Positions 8,351-16,020 of a stretch of DNA of 64,000 bases are shown here, piece by piece. The DNA is from Microcoleus vaginatus WJT46-NPBG5. Lineage in GTDB: Bacteria > Cyanobacteriota > Cyanobacteriia > Cyanobacteriales > Oscillatoriaceae. Location: positions 62,001-126,000 of the forward strand of contig JAHHHM010000008.1 in assembly GCA_019359355.1 (NCBI GenBank), in the 5' to 3' direction. The stretch's first letter is position 1; every line of letters begins with the position of its first letter. The translations under genes were made by a program, and so were the position numbers. The notes under the pieces are model-generated. The model ran no database searches. It was not told where the DNA came from and saw only the letters and a list, made by a program, of their open reading frames with translations.

Positions 8351-8539
8351 TGAAAAAAGTAGGATATTCTCGCAAATAGGATCAGGTCATTAAGATTTGG
8401 TCTTTTATGCACAATTTACTTGGTCTTCCTGATTTTTTTGAACTATTTTTTCCACTTTGACTATTTCTACCATCTCTTTGAATGTCTCTTGATGTACTCC
8501 AAAGTAGCGTTTAAAGTCTGTGTTTTTTAACTTTTGTAA
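8351..8539 (-). pseudogene. IS5-family transposase N-terminal remnant
   Basis: Minus-strand pieces read LQKLKNTDFKRYFGVHQETF and KEMVEIVKVEKIVQK, then in a shifted frame RPSKLCIKDQILMT, stop, SYLREYPT. This is the N-terminal pattern of IS5-type transposases (FGV...TF..MV, then GRPSKL..EDQ..MTL.Y.REY). At least one frameshift and one stop are present. The fragment abuts IS630 copy B at 8538. Confidence 0.6.
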
Positions 8540-9108
8540 GGGAAAAAGATTAGATTTTTTTGTCAAGATGAAACTAGAATAGAACTAAAAACAATAAGTG
8601 GCAGATAGCGAAGCGTGGACGCAGTCCATAGAATTACTTGCCGGGAGGTAAAACCCATAGAAAAAGTGCAATGGAAATTCCAAGCAACATATATATATGG
8701 GGTGGTTAAACCTGAAATCGGAGAGCATTTATTTGATGAGTTTACCCATCTGAATAGTCAATGCTTGCAGATATTCTTGGAAGTGGTAGCCCAAAGATTT
8801 CCGGAGAGCGTGTTGATTATTCAATTAGATAATGTCAGGTTTCATAAAGCGAAAAAACTGAAAATCCCGAATAACATCATTGTTAATGTTTCAGCCGTCG
8901 CACACACCGGAATCAAACCCAATAGATGGGGTGTGGCAGTATCTAAAAAGAGGATTGAGATGGGAATTACCAAAGAATTTAGATGAGTTAAGGAGTTTAA
9001 TTAGGAAGCAACTGGAACACTTGACAAAAGAAGTTATTAAATCAATAGTGGGAAGAGCCTATATTCTTGAGACTATATCTGTAGTTAGCATTTAGAGAAT
9101 TTGTATAA
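8538..9108 (+). mobile_element. IS630-family element, right-end piece (copy B)
   Basis: About 94% identical by eye to copy A over roughly 320 bases (8538-8860 against 1738-2059), then continues through the rest of the transposase. Catalytic segments are visible: QDETRIELKTISGR, then VLIIQLDNVRFHKAKKLK, then in the other frame LMFQPSHTPESNPIDGVWQY. It ends LETISVVSI with TAG at 9093-9095, overlapping the right inverted repeat GAGAATTTGTATAA (9095-9108). A frameshift near 8875-8885 separates the last two parts. The left end is absent. Confidence 0.78.
8606..8629 (+). repeat. Small dispersed repeat inserted in transposase (copy B)
   Basis: Same 24 bases at the same codon position as 1805-1828, with the same two GNA-triloop mini-hairpins and the same in-frame TAG. 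Its presence in both pieces shows that the insertion predates their separation. Confidence 0.75.
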
Positions 9109-9418
9109 GTTTAAAGGCTTAAATTATAAAAGATTTATACAAACGAACTCAGCATTAATGCCGGCATATTCCTCATGGATGAAACATCAAATAGCAGTTC
9201 TGCCTATAGCGGGATGGAATGACCGGCAAAGTCGAGGAATATGAAGTGGAACCGGAAGTGCTGCACCTGCGCTGTTGTCGGGAATCAGCAAATTCTTTAG
9301 GGTTATATCTGAAGAATTAATATTCAATCGAAACACTGTTTTGCAACAGCGCTGGTTCATTAAGATCCCGCCTAAAAATGGCCTCCTGTAACGTACAGTC
9401 AATACGAGACGAGATCCG
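9109..9418. other. Intergenic region upstream of lipoprotein gene
   Basis: 310 bases without a recognisable gene or RNA. It should hold the promoter of the lipoprotein gene at 9419; no strong -35/-10 pair stands out. Confidence 0.3.
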
Positions 9419-9910
9419 ATGAACATAACATATCCACAGGGCAGAAAATTTATACGTCCACTAGCGCTGTTGCTGACAGCATTACTAGGGCTTCCGCTGT
9501 TTGCGGCTTGCTCTTCACAAACAGCCGCACCGCCACCACCGATTGACAATACCCGTGGTGGCTCATCCCCCTACAATTCCCCGCAACAACCTAGGGCGCG
9601 TCAAGGATTATCGAATACTCAGAAAGTGGCAATTTTGGCCGGCGCTGCTGGGCTTTACTATCTCTACAACCAGCAAAAGAACGCCAAGGGCCAAGGGCCG
9701 CAAGGACAGTATTACCTTTCTAAAAACGGGCGCGTTTATTACCGCGACGCCCAAAATCGTCCCCACTGGGTAACGCCGCCTCAGGGTGGAATTCAAGTTC
9801 CAGAGGCAGAGGCACAACAGTATCGCGACTTCCAAGGCTATAACAACCGCCCTACAGGCCGTGATCTCACCGGCTTGGGTTCCGCCCCAGTTCCAGCGCA
9901 GCAGTATTAG
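9419..9910 (+). CDS. Conserved hypothetical lipoprotein
   Basis: 163 aa. A basic N-terminus (NITYPQGRKFIRP) leads to a hydrophobic stretch and a lipobox LFAAC with Cys at about residue 31, followed by Ser/Pro-rich sequence, so it is probably a lipid-anchored periplasmic or outer-membrane protein. Residues 65-85 form a short hydrophobic helix (VAILAGAAGLYYLYNQQ). Residues 95-125 hold a motif QYYLSKNGRVYYRDAQNRP. The pattern is familiar among cyanobacterial hypothetical proteins but no function is known to me. Followed by a strong palindrome and the repeat protein gene on the same strand. Confidence 0.7.
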   Translation: MNITYPQGRKFIRPLALLLTALLGLPLFAACSSQTAAPPPPIDNTRGGSSPYNSPQQPRARQGLSNTQKVAILAGAAGLYYLYNQQKNAKGQGPQGQYYLSKNGRVYYRDAQNRPHWVTPPQGGIQVPEAEAQQYRDFQGYNNRPTGRDLTGLGSAPVPAQQY

Positions 9911-9953
9911 TTTTGACAGCAAGCGCCCGAACAGGGACAAGAAACAAAAGAAA

Positions 9954-10001
9954 GAAAACGGCTATTTAAAAGCGGGATATATCCCTTAAATAGCCGTTTT
10001 C
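9954..10001. terminator. 16-bp perfect inverted repeat (terminator-like)
   Basis: GAAAACGGCTATTTAA (9954-9969) and TTAAATAGCCGTTTTC (9986-10001) pair perfectly around a loop that contains the small palindrome GGGATATATCCC. It lies 44 bases after the lipoprotein stop and 33 before the next start. No U-run follows, so it may act as a partial terminator or mRNA stabiliser. Confidence 0.55.
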
Positions 10002-10033
10002 CAACAGTTTAAAAACAAAAACGGAGATAAATC

Positions 10034-10513
10034 ATGGTAGACGGATTTTTGCGATTGATGAAGGATGCCCTCGGCAATGGTGATCAGCAATCCGATCAAG
10101 ATGGCTATTACGACGACCGGCAGGTACGCCCAGCCAGTCAAGATCCATACGGCGATCCCGCAGATTATGGAAACTATGACAACGTGATCCCGGCTAGCCA
10201 AGATCCTTATGGTGACCCAGGAGATCAATACGGCGGCCAATTCGGTAACGTGATTCCGGCTAGCCAAGATCCTTATGGCGATCCAGGGGATCAATACGGC
10301 GGCCAATTCGGTAACGTGATTCCGGCTAGCCAAGATCCTTATGGCGATCCAGGGGATCAATACGGCGGGCAATTCGGTAACGTGATTCCGGCTAGCCAAG
10401 ATCCTTATGGTGATCCAGCGGATAGTGGCTATGTTGATGATGGATTTGGGAACGTGATCCCAGCTAGCCAAGATCCTTACGGCGACCCGGCTGATCAGGA
10501 AGGCCGGTGGTAA
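10034..10513 (+). CDS. Tandem-repeat protein (NVIPASQDPYGDP units)
   Basis: 159 aa, acidic and low in complexity. After about 30 residues (MVDGFLRLMKDALGNGDQQ) come six ASQDPYGDP units spaced 18-24 residues apart, three of the spacings being exactly 22 residues (66 bp), in the frame NVIPASQDPYGDPGDQYGGQ. No signal peptide, cysteine or catalytic motif. RBS GGAG lies 10 bases upstream of ATG. The first 20 residues form an amphipathic helix that could attach to a partner. Function unknown; the composition (Asp, Gly, Tyr, Pro) suggests a disordered scaffold or metal/matrix-binding protein. It may be co-expressed with the lipoprotein gene. Confidence 0.7.
   Translation: MVDGFLRLMKDALGNGDQQSDQDGYYDDRQVRPASQDPYGDPADYGNYDNVIPASQDPYGDPGDQYGGQFGNVIPASQDPYGDPGDQYGGQFGNVIPASQDPYGDPGDQYGGQFGNVIPASQDPYGDPADSGYVDDGFGNVIPASQDPYGDPADQEGRW
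10181..10450 (+). repeat. 66-bp in-frame tandem repeats
   Basis: Units start with AACGTGATYCC at 10181, 10247, 10313, 10379 and 10451. The first three intervals are 66 bp and the last is 72 bp. The units from 10247 and 10313 differ at about one base, which points to recent expansion or homogenisation. Confidence 0.85.
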
Positions 10514-10578
10514 GCCATCGCTGATTTACCGACTAAGTTATGAGCCGGCAGCTTTAAACTTAGCCTCATAGAAGCCCA

Positions 10579-10612
10579 AAAAAGGCAGTCGCGTTATTCG
10601 CTACTGCCTTTT
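10579..10612. terminator. Bidirectional Rho-independent terminator
   Basis: AAAAGGCAGT pairs with ACTGCCTTTT around a 14-base loop. It lies between converging genes (repeat protein on plus, ion channel on minus) and has A/T runs on both sides. Confidence 0.75.
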
Positions 10613-10632
10613 GTGTTGTCAGCAGTAACGCA

Positions 10633-11436
10633 TCATCCTTGAGGGTTCTGTCGGGAAAGTGCGATGTCAGCGCGTAAGGCGGCAATCTCAGCATGAAGCG
10701 CCTGAATAGATTTAGCCCCTGCTAACTCTCCCTCCTCGTTTTCCGCATCACGCCCTACAAAAAAGGTGGCGATCATTGCCGTGATATAACCAAACACGGC
10801 AAAAGCATACAGCGCCAAGATAAAGCAGAGTACGCGACCCTCTGGCGTTTTTGGCCAGTATTCAGAACCCAGCGTGGTCATCAGCATCGCCGTCCACCAC
10901 AGCGCTGCACCATAGTCTTGCAAGCCTTCGCCATCAGGAAGGTTACTTTCAAGTGCGTACATTCCTGCTGCCCCCACCAGTGTCACAACCAGAGTCAGTA
11001 CGACAACATAGCCGAAACCGCGCCGGTTCATACTGCCGCTGAGGGCACGCATTCCTCGGTTAAGCGAACTCACCACGCGCACCAATCGCAACCCCCGGCT
11101 AGCCCGTACCAAGCGGAGAACGCGCACGATTCGGAAAACGCGTAATGCCGGCAGCACTAAAGAAATCGCGGTTAGCCAGTGGCTTCGCACATAGGCGAGT
11201 TTGTTGGGAGTCAGGCTAAATCGCATGGCAAAGTCTAGGATGAAGACGATCCAGATAACGTTACTGATAACTTCAAGCAGGCGATTTAAACCCCAGATCA
11301 GTTCAATAACTAACAACACCAGCCACACAAAGCCAAGGATTAGCATTGGTGTTTCTAGCCAGTCTTCTAACTGTTCCAGAACCTCGCGCCGTTCTTGCTT
11401 GAACGCTTCTTTTTCGGATGTATTCAAGTTGTTCAT
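10633..11436 (-). CDS. Voltage-gated-type ion channel, unusual filter
   Basis: 267 aa, six-helix cation channel subunit of the inner membrane. S1-S3 lie at about 33-105. S4 carries regularly spaced arginines (LRVFRIVRVLRLVRASRG, about 112-130). The pore follows a long S5 (VVVLTLVVTLVGAAGMYALE), with a re-entrant segment WWTAMLMTTLGSEYWP. The filter TLGSEYWP replaces the K+-channel signature TVGYG; such TxGS(D/E)Y filters occur in cyanobacterial ion transporter proteins, so selectivity cannot be assumed. S6 is VLCFILALYAFAVFGYITAMIATFF. The C-terminal 35 residues look like a coiled coil for tetramer assembly (SIQALHAEIAALRADIALS). Confidence 0.82.
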   Translation of the reverse strand: MNNLNTSEKEAFKQERREVLEQLEDWLETPMLILGFVWLVLLVIELIWGLNRLLEVISNVIWIVFILDFAMRFSLTPNKLAYVRSHWLTAISLVLPALRVFRIVRVLRLVRASRGLRLVRVVSSLNRGMRALSGSMNRRGFGYVVVLTLVVTLVGAAGMYALESNLPDGEGLQDYGAALWWTAMLMTTLGSEYWPKTPEGRVLCFILALYAFAVFGYITAMIATFFVGRDAENEEGELAGAKSIQALHAEIAALRADIALSRQNPQG

Positions 11437-11616
11437 AAGAATTTTCTAGTGCCAGAACCAGTAATTATCCGTGATTGTGCAGGTGGTGATCGCTGCGTTC
11501 CGACTGATACACCCGTTAATAGAATTTCAAATATGTCAGCGTTACAGATCCTTCAAATGAATTTTTGGAGGCTAACGGTAAGTTTTTTTCATCCAAGTTT
11601 TCGCCTCTAACAGATG

Positions 11617-12569
11617 AGAGCTGATTCATAAAGAAAATATAAAAAACTCCGAGAGTGGACTGGAGTAAATTTTAGGCTAAAAACAGTTGAATGTTTAACT
11701 CTGAGAATGAGTCAATTACCTAAAATTGCCAATCCTTTAAGAAAACCGTATCAAGCGTGACTTGAGTGACGGGGAGTGGGAGATATTGAAGCCACTATTG
11801 CCGAAGCCCAAAGGCTTTGGACATCCAGTTGAAGTAAATTTCCGAGGAATTCTCAATGGGATCTTCGAGAGTGCAACGAACAGGATGTCAATGGGAGATG
11901 ATGCCTCATGACCTACCACCCTATAGCACGGTGTATCACTACTTTCAGAAATGGCAACGCAAAGGCATTTGGCAACTAATCCACGACCAAGTCCGCCAGC
12001 AGGTGCGAACAGAATTAGGTAAACAAGAACAGTCTACCGTTGCCATAGCAGATTCTCAATCCGTGAAGACAACGGAAAAAGAGGGGAGGTCTATGGCTAT
12101 GACGGTGGCAAGAAGGTTAAAGGACGTAAGCGCCATATCGTCGTAGATTCCCAAGGACTTTTGCTGGGACTGCTCATCAGCGAGGCTAATGCTTCAGAAC
12201 GATTAGGGGCGATTGTGGTTCTTGATGAAGCCCAAGAGAAGTTGTCTAGATTGGAGGTGCTTTGGGTAGATCAAGGGTATTCGGGCCAGAATGAGTGCTA
12301 AGGCCGTGAAGCAGGTCTGTGGGGACAATGTCAGGGTGGAAGTGATTGAGCGAACTCAAAAGGCTTTTGAGCGCTTACCGTTCGCGTAGCGTGGCGCAGC
12401 CATAACGATGGATTGTGGAACGTACTTTTGGTTGGCTGAATCGATTTCGACGCTTGAGTAAAGATTATGAGTTGTATTCACAGATTAGCGAAGCAATGAT
12501 TTATAGTTCCTTGATTCGTCTGATGCTCAAGCGATTAGTCACTTAAGATTTTCTTTATAAATCAGCTCT
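11617..12569 (+). mobile_element. IS5-family element, decayed
   Basis: Terminal inverted repeats of 22 bp, starting AGAGCTGATT at 11617 and mirrored at 12548-12569, match at 21 of 22 positions. The transposase is readable only in pieces across frames: LSDGEWEILKPLLPKPKGFG, VQRTGCQWEMMPHDLPPYST, QSTVAIADSQSVKTTEK, GKKVKGRKRHIVVDSQGLLL, EVLWVDQGYSGQN and the end [20 protein letters not shown]. Frame breaks occur near 11868, 12085 and 12290, and a small dispersed repeat is inserted near 12384. It cannot produce transposase. Confidence 0.82.
12384..12403 (+). repeat. Small dispersed repeat in IS5-type transposase
   Basis: GC(GTA)GC at 12384-12390 followed by TGGC(GCA)GCCA at 12392-12402, inserted in the codons for [12 protein letters not shown]. 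It is related to the repeats at 1805 and 8606: loops stay GNA, and the second stem loses one A-T pair on both sides (GGAC/GTCC to GGC/GCC). The inserted length is not a multiple of three and shifts the frame. Confidence 0.7.
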
Positions 12570-12671
12570 AAGTCCAGGCCCTGCAATTTGGGCATTCTAA
12601 CAACAAGCTTCACTATCGCACCCCGTTGTCTTCTTCAACAACTACTCTATCCAACGACAAGGCGACTGCAT

Positions 12672-12771
12672 AACAATAACGAGTTCCATCTAAGTCAAAA
12701 TTACTAGGAGTTAATTGCTGCTGTTAGCTATCTAGTCATGCTCTAGTTAATCTGTGACTTTTCTCCTCTCT
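12672..12771 (-). repeat. Decayed copy of arfB 3' end and flank
   Basis: Matches 15921-16020 at 83 of 100 positions, counted by eye without gaps. On the minus strand it encodes a broken arfB C-terminus (RKVTD, stop, LEHD against GKVTDEREHD). It sits in the 360-base gap between the dead IS5 element and the Rieske oxygenase gene; the rest of that gap holds nothing else I recognise. Confidence 0.75.
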
Positions 12772-12932
12772 GTTCTACTGCCGGCTATGATTTTGCTTGT
12801 GGTGATTGTTTTGACTCGGCTATGGTTTTTGTTGGTTCTGGTATTTGAGTAAATTCAACAACAGCACCCACCCCGTAAAGAGCATCAAGCCGGCCTAGAA
12901 AATTTTCACAACTCACCACAAGAAATTAACAC

Positions 12933-14318
12933 TTACTTCTTCTGGGGTAAATTTCGAGGCGGGAGAGCACGCCCTTCATAAAACCGGCGCTCTAACTTGC
13001 CTAACCCCCACCATGCCAATGCAGCAGTTGCCGGCAGCAAATTTAGAAACACTGAAGCATGATTCAGGAAGGGTAGAATTGCCCACAAAATTATGCCCAA
13101 AAATGCCACAATCAACCGAATTCGCTTCAAGTTGGCAAGAGCAGGCCGGCAACTCGCACAATTGACTGTATGCGAATGATAGCGATCTAGCAATACTTCA
13201 GTAGACAGCGTTGGTGACAGTGATTCTCCCGGAAAAGGATCAGCGGCAAATTGATTCACCCATTGACGTAATTGTGAGACAAACGCATCTGCTTTGGTCG
13301 GCAAATAAAATGCCTTGGCAAAGCGCTCACTACCCCCCTTGGCTTCTAAGTAACGCTCTTGATAATGCAAGAAGATTTGGTCATCTTCTAAGATGTTATT
13401 TTGCCCGATGTGGGAATACCAGCGCGGTGTTAATTTGATAAAAAAGGCGGGAAGTTTGGAGGAAAACTTGAAGGGAAACCGAGCAAATACCCGACACTCA
13501 CCCTTACGAATGGGTGTGGCATAAACAACCGTCATGGTTCTGCCAAACTGCTTTGAGGTCAGATCGTGCCACATTAAATTGGGAGCAATAAAGCGAGTGT
13601 GTTGCTGCCCTAGGGTGCCTTTGCGGGGGCCTTCTTCCCAGAGGCCGGTGAAACCTTGCTTGCTTGATGAGCGCACTTCTAACTCAACCGGCGCAGCATT
13701 GGCGCGGTTGCCAACTGATTCATGGTGTGTGAATGGCACATGACTGGCATCCAACACATTTTCCAGTAGTGTCAGCGCATCATAGGGCAGATCCCGAAAT
13801 GTGTTGAGGCAAATCCATTCGTCAGGCGATTCCTCAAGCGGTTCAATAATTGGGACAGCGACTTTTGGCGCATTGTCCGGTTGACCCGGATAGACAAACA
13901 GCAATCCTTGACGCACAGCAGTCGGCAACGATTGAACACAAGCTCGTTTTGATTCTTGTGGTGCTGTCCCAGTCAGTGCTTGCGGAATACGCTCACACGC
14001 GCCATCGCCTTGAAATGCCCAGCCGTGATACGGACATTCCAGCAATCCATCTTCGGCAATTCTTCCTTCAGAGAGGGGTGCTAACCGATGGGGACATTGA
14101 TCCTCAAAAGCTCGCCAGCAGGTCACTTGAGCATCCCACCATAACACGAGGTCTTGACCGAGCAGTGTGAACTTGTTGGGCTTGGTTTTGTCTAAATCTT
14201 CAACATAGTGGACAGGATACCAAGCTTCCTTGCAGTCAAATCGAGTAGGGTCAGTGCCGCCGGCAAGAAGTTCATTCGGCTGGTTGACTGAGACTTGCGC
14301 TTCGGTCAGCATATTCAA
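12933..14318 (-). CDS. Rieske oxygenase, pheophorbide a oxygenase-like
   Basis: 461 aa, membrane-attached Rieske non-heme iron oxygenase of the PaO/Lls1/Tic55 group. The [2Fe-2S] ligands are in CPHRLAPLSEG and CPYHGWAF (about residues 73-98). The mononuclear iron site is NVLDASHVPFTHHES (about 187-201). A CxxC pair (NCASCRPAL, about 390) is the redox motif typical of the plant PaO/Tic55 group. Two hydrophobic helices follow at about 403-440. In plants PaO opens the pheophorbide ring; cyanobacterial members are less studied, and chlorophyll breakdown or another tetrapyrrole/lipid substrate are possible. It lies downstream of the LamG gene on the same strand after a ~200-base gap. Confidence 0.85.
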   Translation of the reverse strand: MNMLTEAQVSVNQPNELLAGGTDPTRFDCKEAWYPVHYVEDLDKTKPNKFTLLGQDLVLWWDAQVTCWRAFEDQCPHRLAPLSEGRIAEDGLLECPYHGWAFQGDGACERIPQALTGTAPQESKRACVQSLPTAVRQGLLFVYPGQPDNAPKVAVPIIEPLEESPDEWICLNTFRDLPYDALTLLENVLDASHVPFTHHESVGNRANAAPVELEVRSSSKQGFTGLWEEGPRKGTLGQQHTRFIAPNLMWHDLTSKQFGRTMTVVYATPIRKGECRVFARFPFKFSSKLPAFFIKLTPRWYSHIGQNNILEDDQIFLHYQERYLEAKGGSERFAKAFYLPTKADAFVSQLRQWVNQFAADPFPGESLSPTLSTEVLLDRYHSHTVNCASCRPALANLKRIRLIVAFLGIILWAILPFLNHASVFLNLLPATAALAWWGLGKLERRFYEGRALPPRNLPQKK

Positions 14319-14521
14319 ACGATTTAAATTTGGCTTAAGAACAAAGATACTTTACACATCTTAACAACTCACTCACGTCATGCAGGGAGTGATGATTGTG
14401 CATTGCCAATATTTAGCGATTCATCTTGAAGTCAAAGGCTGCTGAGTTTCCTCGCCGGCACATTCGCAGGTCATGTAATAGCAATTCTCTAAACGCTCAC
14501 GACAGACCGTTCATTAGTCAC

Positions 14522-14704
14522 TTAAATCCGACCACGACGTAGAGAGTAAAGCAGCCGGTCAATGGCGGTGAAATCTTCGCAAGGAATTGATTTATCCAGC
14601 AGCGCAGCCGGCAATCTATAAAGGTCGGCCTTGGTGATAGGATGAGTGCCGATGAAGGTTGCGCTCGACGCTCTAGGTCTGCACCGCAAATTGTTCTGGG
14701 TCAA
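14522..14704 (-). CDS. Small ORF overlapping LamG gene end
   Basis: Open frame of up to 60 codons from TTG 14702-14704, overlapping the last 32 bases of the LamG gene in another frame. The C-terminal part looks protein-like (ITKADLYRLPAALLDKSIPC, then FTAIDRLLYSLRRGRI). No ATG is available, so it is either translated by coupling to the upstream gene or is the tail of a longer protein lost by frameshift. Family not recognised. Confidence 0.35.
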   Translation of the reverse strand: MTQNNLRCRPRASSATFIGTHPITKADLYRLPAALLDKSIPCEDFTAIDRLLYSLRRGRI

Positions 14705-15806
14705 TACCCCAGTTCGCCCAGCGGATAGCTTCTCTAGCAGAGGCGAGTTGAGGCGGTACGCGCAAGGTATGAATCGATCCAGTGCTGGGGCAGGTCATTT
14801 TTAACACCAATAGCGGCTCAGAATCAATCGCCTGCGGCAGTTTGAGGAGTGTATATTCATTCCAAGAATCCACCTCTATTGCCTGCAACTCCTGGAGAAT
14901 ACGGCTGTAGCCAATTTCTTGAACGAGGAGACGCCGAACTTCGGCATTCGATTCTTCTAAAATCCAGTGCGGTTGCCACTGATGCGGGTGTAGGTAGAGG
15001 TATCTTTCTGGCAACACCACACCTCGATAGTAGATGACAGACTTTTGAGGCAGAGTGGCTGGATCGGCAATGCCATTGCTGGGGGGAAGTTGAACCGATT
15101 GATAAATCGTTCGCACCTCTTCTGCCGGTATGGCCCGCTTATAGAGCCGAATATCCCCAATATTGCCTTGAAAGCCGCCTCCACCACTGTCCGAGCGTCT
15201 CCCAATAGTGAGGGGAATGTGGGTGCTTAAGGAACTCTGCTTGCCCGTTGGGTTAAACCGCTGGCCGACTTCGATACCATCAACATACCAGCGCCCTCCA
15301 TCCGATTCATCACGATTGATGGTAACGGCAAGGTGATGCCACTGATTGTTAGTAACAATCGGCAAAGCAGCCAAATGTTCGGGTGAGTAAGCATAATTAA
15401 CCCACCTGTGAGGTAACTTACCATCAGCTAATTGTAGGTTGATCCGACCTTGGTAAATAAAGAAAGACCACCCCTGGACGGGACCTGAATTCTCAATTCG
15501 CTTGTCGATAATCTTTGAAATCCCTGGATCACCCGTGCGAATCCAGGTACAGACGGAAAAGTCTTCTTCAGCCACCTCCAGCGAAGGGGTGGGTGGCAAG
15601 GTAATACCATCATTGCTCAACCGTAAGCTTTGGTAAGGGCCGCGTTCCACTCGCTCGACCGCACAATGAGCGTTGCCCATGAGGCCGGCACTCGGCAGCG
15701 TGGGGTCATTGCTTACCAAGTTGCCTTGAGCATCAAATGACCATTGGAGGAGTGGGAAGGTACTGGACGTGCCGTAGACGCTAAAGATGGGCTGTGTCTG
15801 GATCAT
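14673..15806 (-). CDS. LamG (ConA-like) domain + DUF6745-like C-terminus
   Basis: 377 aa. Residues 15-235 form a LamG/concanavalin-like beta sandwich: FPLLQWSFDAQGNLV, then FSVCTWIRTGDPG, NNQWHHLAVTINRDESDGG, RWYVDGIEVGQ, and FQGNIGDIRLYKRAIPAEEV near its end. The last 110 residues resemble DUF6745 (EYTLLKLPQAIDSEPLLVLK, TCPSTGSIHTLRVPP, SAREAIRWANWGIDPEQFAV). No signal peptide is seen, which is odd for a LamG protein and points to a cytoplasmic role. Function unknown. Upstream is arfB; downstream are the small overlapping ORF and the Rieske gene. Confidence 0.7.
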   Translation of the reverse strand: MIQTQPIFSVYGTSSTFPLLQWSFDAQGNLVSNDPTLPSAGLMGNAHCAVERVERGPYQSLRLSNDGITLPPTPSLEVAEEDFSVCTWIRTGDPGISKIIDKRIENSGPVQGWSFFIYQGRINLQLADGKLPHRWVNYAYSPEHLAALPIVTNNQWHHLAVTINRDESDGGRWYVDGIEVGQRFNPTGKQSSLSTHIPLTIGRRSDSGGGGFQGNIGDIRLYKRAIPAEEVRTIYQSVQLPPSNGIADPATLPQKSVIYYRGVVLPERYLYLHPHQWQPHWILEESNAEVRRLLVQEIGYSRILQELQAIEVDSWNEYTLLKLPQAIDSEPLLVLKMTCPSTGSIHTLRVPPQLASAREAIRWANWGIDPEQFAVQT

Positions 15807-15920
15807 TTACCCTCGCTCGTTGAGAATTTTTAATGATTTTTTACTCGCTCAAATTAGCTGCGACCATCATAATTTTTCAGCTGCTTCTAAGATTGTAACT
15901 CCGCTGAGAATTCACTCTTC

Positions 15921-16020
15921 AACAATAACGAGTTCCTTCCAATTCAAGGTTACTGGGGGTTAATTGCCGCTGTTAGCGAGCTAGTCATGCTCTCGTTCAT
16001 CCGTGACTTTTCCCCTCATC
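15921..16020 (-). repeat. arfB 3' end, parent copy of direct repeat
   Basis: Covers the last 40 bases of arfB and 60 bases beyond it. The decayed direct copy is at 12672-12771, so the two copies bracket the Rieske and LamG genes. Confidence 0.75.

Noticed and set aside
9986-10471. 161-codon minus-strand ORF opposite the repeat protein
   Set aside because: Its repeats (RILASRNHVTEL) are the antisense reading of the DPYGDP units; the plus-strand frame has the ribosome site.
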